Of a stretch of 11,616 nt of DNA, positions 7,362 to 11,616 are shown piece after piece (the first letter of the stretch is position 1; every line of letters starts with the position of its first letter). Origin of the DNA: Myxococcales bacterium (GTDB lineage Bacteria > Myxococcota_C > UBA6777); contig JALTMC010000726.1 of NCBI GenBank assembly GCA_027005175.1, forward strand, positions 1-11,616. The letters run 5' to 3'. The position numbers and the translations under genes are program-made. The notes below the pieces were generated by a model that saw only the letters and a program-made list of their open reading frames with translations, did no database searches and was not told the origin of the DNA.

Positions 7362-7584
7362 AGAGTTTCGGCTACGCCTGCCAAGCCTTCGGCGACACGA
7401 TCAAGCAAGGTGTTCCCACCTCTGGGAAGTGTCCGTAGAGAGTTTCGGCTACGCCTGCCAAGCCTTCGGCGACACGATCAAGCAAGGTGTCCCCACCTCT
7501 GGGAAGTGTCCGTAGAGAGTTTCGGCTACGCCTGCCAAGCCTTCGGCGACACGATCAAGCAAGGTGTTCCCACCTCTGGGAAGT
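7362..7584 (+). repeat. 77-bp tandem array copied from the 3' end of the lipoprotein gene
   Basis: Two full units (7362-7438, 7439-7515) and a 69-nt partial unit (7516-7584) follow the stop codon and copy the last coding bases 7292-7361, including the TAG stop. Units 1 and 3 are identical over 69 nt; unit 2 differs from them at one base. All three differ from the gene at the same two positions (a Lys codon AAG to ACG, a Cys codon TGT to GGT). Because 77 is not divisible by three, the copies cannot extend the protein as a repeat. They fill most of the space before the convergent lipB gene. In units 1 and 3 the sequence TTCCCACCTCTGGGAA forms a perfect 6-bp stem with a 4-nt loop. Confidence 0.95.
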
Positions 7585-7704
7585 TTCAACGACTCCAAAC
7601 AATACGTAGATGTGTTTCCGCGCTTGGTCAGGTATTGGAGGATGTTGCAGCCATTCATGACGCGTTGTCGAAGCGAGAACGCACGGGTCAGCCTACGACG
7701 GATG
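7585..7704. other. Short spacer between repeat array and lipB 3' end
   Basis: About 120 bases separate the broken last repeat unit from the lipB stop. One plus-strand frame reads protein-like (ALGQVLEDVAAIHDALSKRE) but has no start of its own and runs into lipB antisense, so I do not call a gene. No terminator is evident for either convergent gene. Confidence 0.4.
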
Positions 7705-8409
7705 TCACGACTGCGCTACCAACCCCAAGGAGGAGGCAATGGAGTGGGCCAGCAAAGGCGCGATCGCTTCGGGTGTTGGTGGTGTCTCGGTATATTGTTG
7801 CAGAGAGGCCACACCTTTTTGTTGGAGGCCACAGGGCACAATCAGATCAAAAAGAGGCAAGTGAGTGCTAAGATTAAAAGCAAAACCATGCATCGTAACG
7901 TCTTCTTGGAGATGGAATCCAAACGCGACGATCTTATCGCTACCAATCCAAACTCCTGGGAACGTTGTATCGTAATGAGCGTCAACTCTGTGCTCTTTCC
8001 GAAGGTAAGTAATAAAAACACCAGCCAAAGTTTCGACAAATCGGGGTAGAGAGATCCGCCGTTCATGTAGGTTAACGATCAAGTAGCCCACCAACTGACC
8101 AGGAGCATGAAGGGTTGCATCTCCACCACGGTCCGAACGAATGACGGTCACACCCTGTTCCAAAAGGTCTTTCTCTGAAGCCTGTAAACTCTTCTCACCT
8201 CGCAAACGTCCAAGTGTGATCGTGGGAGGGTGCTCCAACAACATCAATGTATCAGGGATCTCTCCAGCGATACGACGTTTGCGGAACTCCTTCTGCTGTA
8301 GCCAGGCTTCCTGGTAAGGGAGCTTTCCCCAATAATGCCAGAGGAGCTGTTTCTGCGTTCCCAAGTCATCTGTGGCAAGTGATGGGCGATTGGGTTTAGA
8401 GTGATTCAT
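7705..8409 (-). CDS. lipB: Octanoyltransferase LipB (lipoate biosynthesis)
   Basis: LipB moves the octanoyl group from octanoyl-ACP to the lipoyl domains of 2-oxoacid dehydrogenases and GcvH in the cytoplasm, through a Cys thioester intermediate. The 234-residue product carries the family signatures in order: EHPPTITLGR (59-68), RGGDATLHAPGQ (94-105, consensus RGGxxTyHGPGQ, with H101), GVWIGSDKIVAFGFHL (catalytic Lys159), MHGFAFNL (173-180) and IVPCG with nucleophile Cys193. The length is normal. HAPGQ in place of HGPGQ is a minor departure. The partner lipA is not in the window. No Shine-Dalgarno precedes the ATG at 8409; instead a duplicated copy of the start region makes an upstream mini-frame whose TGA overlaps this ATG. 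It is convergent with the lipoprotein gene and downstream of the HEAT-repeat gene on the same strand. Confidence 0.95.
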   Translation of the reverse strand: MNHSKPNRPSLATDDLGTQKQLLWHYWGKLPYQEAWLQQKEFRKRRIAGEIPDTLMLLEHPPTITLGRLRGEKSLQASEKDLLEQGVTVIRSDRGGDATLHAPGQLVGYLIVNLHERRISLPRFVETLAGVFITYLRKEHRVDAHYDTTFPGVWIGSDKIVAFGFHLQEDVTMHGFAFNLSTHLPLFDLIVPCGLQQKGVASLQQYTETPPTPEAIAPLLAHSIASSLGLVAQS

Positions 8410-8443
8410 ACCGTGGGATGATTGGGTTTAGAGTGGTTCATAC
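8388..8443 (-). repeat. Duplicated lipB start region (24-bp units, 32-bp period)
   Basis: The 24 bases at 8388-8411, which encode the first residues of LipB (MNHSKPN), recur at 8420-8443 with a single difference. The period of 32 bp places the second ATG (8441) out of frame with lipB. It is a recent-looking tandem duplication that includes a start codon. Confidence 0.9.
8406..8441 (-). CDS. 11-residue upstream reading frame overlapping the lipB start
   Basis: The upstream duplicate ATG opens the frame MNHSKPNHPTV and ends in TGA at 8408-8406, which overlaps the lipB ATG (8409-8407) as ATGA. That arrangement is typical of translational coupling. Neither start has a visible Shine-Dalgarno, so whether it is translated is unknown; it may be only a by-product of the 32-bp duplication. 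Confidence 0.35.
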   Translation of the reverse strand: MNHSKPNHPTV

Positions 8444-8560
8444 AGTATTGATTTTTTGAGAGGAAAAACACAAGAACGGCTTCCTTAGTCTAGCCCTAAA
8501 ACAAGCAAAAAAAACTTGATGCGCCGGATGAATCGGGGAATATCGCATAATTTCGTTTCA

Positions 8561-8589
8561 CTGAAAATGGATCGCCCTGAAAATCGATC
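8561..8589. repeat. Short direct repeat between the HEAT gene and lipB
   Basis: CTGAAAATGGATC (8561-8573) and CTGAAAATCGATC (8577-8589) differ at one base and are spaced 16 bp apart. They lie in the 255-bp gap upstream of lipB. The rest of the gap shows an A-run near 8508-8515 but no clear promoter or terminator. Confidence 0.45.
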
Positions 8590-8664
8590 TCCTCAATGAC
8601 CCTGATATTTCGAGGGAATGGAGTATCGAAAATGAGCGTTCTGAGTTTCACGTTTGCTCCAGGT

Positions 8665-11436
8665 CTAGTTTCCCAGCACGGAGATGACCTCAGCTTTAAC
8701 AACTTCGTTGGGGTCCTGGCTGAGAGATTCGATGAGAGCTATGGCTTGAGGTGTGTTGATGTTGTGAAGAGCTTTGACAGCGCGAAGCCGGATCAGCCAG
8801 TTTTTGTTTTGGAGTTCCTGGCCAAGCGCGGGAATCGCCACATCCCCCATACGACCGAGGGCTTCTGCAGCGGTTTCCCACTCTTCGCCACTGCGCAAGC
8901 GTTTGATGATGGCGTCAATGGTGCTGGCTGTACGCATCGTTCCGAGCGCGAGCATGGCAGCCTCCCGATGCAACTTTCGAGGTAGATGCAACCAGGACAC
9001 AAGCAGAGGCTCAGCTTCTGCACCAAACTGAGTAAAAGCATCGGCAAACAAAATGGCATCTTCGCGATTATCGATTTCGGTGAAGGCTGCGGCAGCGTGA
9101 TCCACATAGGCGGGGTCACCGATGTCGCACAGGGCCAATGCAGCTTCATAGCGGTAGTCGAGATCTTGGAGCATATCGAGAAGATCCCGAGGGTCCATAT
9201 CTTGAAAGTCTTCCACGATCTCAATTTCTTCGTCATCTACCTCGTGACTGCTGTTGTCATTTCCGGCCTCAAAATCACGCTGTGCTCGCTGCGCCAATTC
9301 TTCGATATCATCGTCGATTTCAACGCCATGTTGGTCGCACATATCAAAGAGCTGTTGCCAGTTTTCCAGATTGTCCCAAAGGTCGAGATCATTGCTTTGC
9401 CGGAGGTTGAGATTGACCTCAGCAAAGCTCGCGAGCATTTGACGCAAGAGATCGGGAACACTTTGTCCTAAATTGGCATCCACCGCCAGATGGAGAAGAT
9501 GAGTTGGCATAAAAATACCAAACTCCAAACAGGCTTTGAGAACACGTTTTTGGATGGTCTTGAAGTATTCGATAGGAAACGACTTAATCGTCAGCAGGTA
9601 GTCGTACTGATCAGGCTCAGACCAGTAAGCGATAATCCCTGAGGCCAGGCGTGCACGTGCTGGAGAGTGGATGTCAGAGAAGGAGTCGTGACTGAAGTTA
9701 TGTGACATCTGGCCCAGGCGGTCAAACTCTGGACGCTGAAACAAACTAATGGCTTGTGTGATATTGCGCAAGCCGGGTTCGATGGTCTGTTTCCATTGAC
9801 GCGCCTGTTCGATAAGATACTCTACATTCGGTTCGAGAGACAATTGGATCTGTAGATCGCGGTACGCCTCATAATTGTCATCACACAAAAAGACCTGAAA
9901 GGAGAAGTCCTGCATTAAGATATCGAGGAATATCAAAGTGTTCGTATCTTCAACATCCAGGGGACAGAAGAGGTAGTCTTGTACTTCACCATTCCTATCT
10001 TGAAAGGTAAATAACATGACCAGAAGAGGGTAAGTCGGAACACGGTGAAGTTGCAAAGCAAAGCTCACCTCACCACCCTGATCCAGGATACGGGAAGCAT
10101 GACGTGGGAATTTAAAGGCAAGGGAGCAACGCTGCCGCTCCACCGAGGCGTCCAACATCCAGGGATTGCCAGAAGCTCTCCAGGCACTCACGTCAACAGG
10201 TGGAGAAGAGGGGCTTTCATACTCTGGAGAGAGACCGATCCCCTCACCTTTAAGCTGCCGGACTGCCGTGATAACGCCTGACGAAGATCCGCGAATTTCC
10301 GAGAGAGAGGATGGCTCTGGACGCCTTGCGATCGTGGGCGTATCCGTAAGCTCGTTGGTGCTGGTCCAGTCTGGGGTACCAGGAAGAGGCACGTTCACTT
10401 CCGCATCCGTTCCCGAGGCTTCGGGACGACGTCTGACTTTGGTCGCGATCTCCCCGTCGGAATACGAGGGTTCAAGTTCGGATGCCCTTGCTTGCCCACG
10501 TTGAACAAGAATAGAATCAACACTCACACCCATAACAGGGGCTGGCGCTTCTCGTGTACTTGCAGGATCGGAGACAACAGAAGACAGCTGTGTTTTCTGC
10601 GTCTGTCGGGCACTCACCTCCGATGGAGAAGAGTTTGTATAGGTAGGGACATTGGCGTCATTTTCCACAGGTGGGTCTGAAAAGACAGTCGCTCCAACAG
10701 GAGGAGCCAAGTCGATCGTTTCAGGTTTGAGAAAAGGGTCCACATCACCCGTCCGACGGGGAGATTGTGCGTCTCTCACCGTATCGGAATCTGATGCAGG
10801 CATCGCACGCATGGCTTTTGCAGGCGTTGCAACACCCCGTGACTCCGTCAGATGAAAGAATTCAAGTTCGGGCCGTCTCGCATAATCAGGAACGACATCG
10901 CGTGGAGAGTGTTGCAGGCACATCATCCACCACGAGAGGGCTGTGTAGGCTCGGTCACGAAACGACTCAGGCAACCGCAAGACCACACGTTGCTCTGTTG
11001 GATAATGTACAACAACAGGATGAATCAAAGGAACTTCACGGCCTTCGTGAGTGACAAACTCAACAGAGGGTGGGACAGCCTCAGGGTCCGTCATTTTTAC
11101 GGAACACTTCACCTTGTATTTAACCCGCACCCCCTCATCAGAGAACCAGCGCAGCTCGGCGTATTGCTCTTCTAACAGATCGGGCATCTTGTCCGTCTGT
11201 GCAAACCCTATCATGTCCGTAAGTGGAGAGAAAAAACCCCGCTCTCCAGCGATGGGGAATCCTGAAACAGAACAAAAGGTGAGCATAGTGAGTCCTTCTC
11301 TACGGAATGTTGGTCCTTCTCTGCGAAATACTCGGAGAACTTTTTCTACGGAATGTTGATCCTTCTCTGCGAAATACTCGGAGAACTTTTTGGAATGTTG
11401 GTCCTTCTCTGCGGAAGAATCGAAGGAATCTGCCAT
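8665..11436 (-). CDS. Large HEAT-repeat protein with disordered central linker
   Basis: The product has 923 residues, unnamed family. Residues 1-50 are encoded by a DNA tandem repeat. Residues 51-200 form a compact N-terminal region (start MLTFCSVSGFP, aromatic-rich) I do not recognise. Residues about 205-420 are rich in Pro, Ser, Thr and charged residues and look disordered. Residues about 430-700 are a second folded region without familiar motifs. An acidic stretch (residues 706-750) leads into helical HEAT / PBS-lyase-like repeats to the C-terminus (YRYEAALALCDIG, HREAAMLALGTM, WETAAEALGRMG, WLIRLRAVKAL, EVVKAEVISVLG). No signal peptide or membrane segment is visible, so it is probably a cytoplasmic scaffold. 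Start: ATG 11436 has GGAGG and a promoter just upstream; ATG 11286 (873 residues) has GAAGGA 6 nt upstream and would exclude the repeat-encoded part. I favour 11436 only slightly. Confidence 0.8.
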   Translation of the reverse strand: MADSFDSSAEKDQHSKKFSEYFAEKDQHSVEKVLRVFRREGPTFRREGLTMLTFCSVSGFPIAGERGFFSPLTDMIGFAQTDKMPDLLEEQYAELRWFSDEGVRVKYKVKCSVKMTDPEAVPPSVEFVTHEGREVPLIHPVVVHYPTEQRVVLRLPESFRDRAYTALSWWMMCLQHSPRDVVPDYARRPELEFFHLTESRGVATPAKAMRAMPASDSDTVRDAQSPRRTGDVDPFLKPETIDLAPPVGATVFSDPPVENDANVPTYTNSSPSEVSARQTQKTQLSSVVSDPASTREAPAPVMGVSVDSILVQRGQARASELEPSYSDGEIATKVRRRPEASGTDAEVNVPLPGTPDWTSTNELTDTPTIARRPEPSSLSEIRGSSSGVITAVRQLKGEGIGLSPEYESPSSPPVDVSAWRASGNPWMLDASVERQRCSLAFKFPRHASRILDQGGEVSFALQLHRVPTYPLLVMLFTFQDRNGEVQDYLFCPLDVEDTNTLIFLDILMQDFSFQVFLCDDNYEAYRDLQIQLSLEPNVEYLIEQARQWKQTIEPGLRNITQAISLFQRPEFDRLGQMSHNFSHDSFSDIHSPARARLASGIIAYWSEPDQYDYLLTIKSFPIEYFKTIQKRVLKACLEFGIFMPTHLLHLAVDANLGQSVPDLLRQMLASFAEVNLNLRQSNDLDLWDNLENWQQLFDMCDQHGVEIDDDIEELAQRAQRDFEAGNDNSSHEVDDEEIEIVEDFQDMDPRDLLDMLQDLDYRYEAALALCDIGDPAYVDHAAAAFTEIDNREDAILFADAFTQFGAEAEPLLVSWLHLPRKLHREAAMLALGTMRTASTIDAIIKRLRSGEEWETAAEALGRMGDVAIPALGQELQNKNWLIRLRAVKALHNINTPQAIALIESLSQDPNEVVKAEVISVLGN
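11291..11412 (-). repeat. Imperfect tandem repeat at the 5' end of the HEAT gene
   Basis: The 21-nt block GCAGAGAAGGAYCAACATTCC occurs at 11392-11412, 11350-11370 and 11304-11324, with a partial fourth at 11291-11303. Between blocks lies a second shared element containing AAAAAGTTCTCCGAGTATTTC (11371-11391 and 11325-11345), preceded by an extra GTAG in one unit. Unit lengths of 42 and 46 bp shift the reading frame, so the repeat is conserved as DNA rather than as peptide (AEKDQHS, then RREGPTF). Each block contains AGAAGGA, a Shine-Dalgarno-like string. Confidence 0.9.
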
Positions 11437-11462
11437 TATTCCTCCGAGTTAATCAGAGGCAA

Positions 11463-11491
11463 CAGATAGCACAGGGATTTATGGGTGTCAA
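11463..11491 (-). promoter_or_regulatory. Candidate sigma70-type promoter of the HEAT-repeat gene
   Basis: On the minus strand a perfect TTGACA (11491-11486) is followed after 17 bp by TATCTG (11468-11463), a weaker -10 preceded by TGC. Transcription would begin near 11456, about 20 nt before the ATG at 11436 with its GGAGG (11445-11441). This geometry supports the longer protein start. Confidence 0.5.
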
Positions 11492-11616
11492 GCAAGCAGC
11501 CTCTGTCTAAGAAGCCCCACACAAGCGGGTTTCCTCCTCTATACCAGTCATCCCCATAGACCCCGCGCTGTGATGGAGCTATACTCTTGGCGTGGGCGTT
11601 ATTCCCAACCGATCTC
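11492..11616. other. Window-edge sequence upstream of the HEAT gene
   Basis: Nothing with coding character is visible in the last 125 bases. The upstream neighbour lies outside the window, so the length of this intergenic region is unknown. Confidence 0.4.

Noticed and set aside
7362-7584. CRISPR-like array
   Set aside because: The 77-bp units are contiguous without spacers and copy coding sequence of the adjacent gene, so this is simple tandem duplication.
7410-7871. 153-codon plus-strand frame running from the repeat array into lipB antisense
   Set aside because: It begins inside a repeat unit, reads the repeats in changing frames and overlaps the well-supported lipB gene.
8496-8702. 68-codon minus-strand frame in the gap between the HEAT gene and lipB
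   Set aside because: It overlaps the end of the HEAT gene in another frame and shows no protein motif or initiation signal.

Overview
The window reads as bacterial chromosome from a myxobacterium-like (Myxococcota / former Deltaproteobacteria) lineage. The grounds are indirect: a lipoprotein WD40 protein carrying a MopE-type C-x-D-x-V-D-N-x-C metal-binding signature, two very cysteine-rich lipoproteins built of short C-x3-[ND]-D-C modules, and a large HEAT-repeat protein with a long disordered middle. Base composition looks moderate by eye, lower than in classical myxobacteria, so the assignment is tentative. No rRNA or tRNA gene, CRISPR array or complete insertion sequence was seen.

Layout. 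(1) Positions 27-2522, minus strand: a trypsin-like serine protease gene followed 4 nt later by a WD40 lipoprotein gene, probably one transcript. The protease gene is broken by a one-base frameshift that cuts the catalytic-His segment from its own start codon. (2) Positions 2523-3813: a gap of about 1.3 kb with no convincing gene. It holds a 187-bp MITE-like element with matching bipartite inverted repeats and a possible 4-bp target duplication, a small 9-bp tandem repeat, and a promoter plus palindromic operator candidate facing the next gene. (3) Positions 3814-7361, plus strand: two tandem paralogous cysteine-rich lipoproteins separated by a spacer that contains a 39-bp direct repeat. (4) Positions 7362-7584: the 3' end of the second lipoprotein gene has been amplified into a 77-bp tandem array running on past its stop codon. 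(5) Positions 7705-8409, minus: lipB, octanoyltransferase of lipoate synthesis, whose start region is duplicated and creates a short upstream reading frame. (6) Positions 8665-11436, minus: a 923-residue HEAT-repeat protein with a good promoter candidate and an N-terminus encoded by a DNA tandem repeat.

Only lipB is a recognisable housekeeping gene. The lipoproteins and the WD40 protein are likely exported and lipid-anchored, and their partners are unknown. The recurring theme is local DNA duplication at gene ends: 3' end of lipoprotein 2, 5' ends of lipB and the HEAT gene, and the spacer between the lipoproteins, alongside one probable mobile element. I find no new multi-gene system I can defend. 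The best leads are the disrupted protease next to the WD40 lipoprotein, the MITE-like element, and the gene-end repeat arrays.
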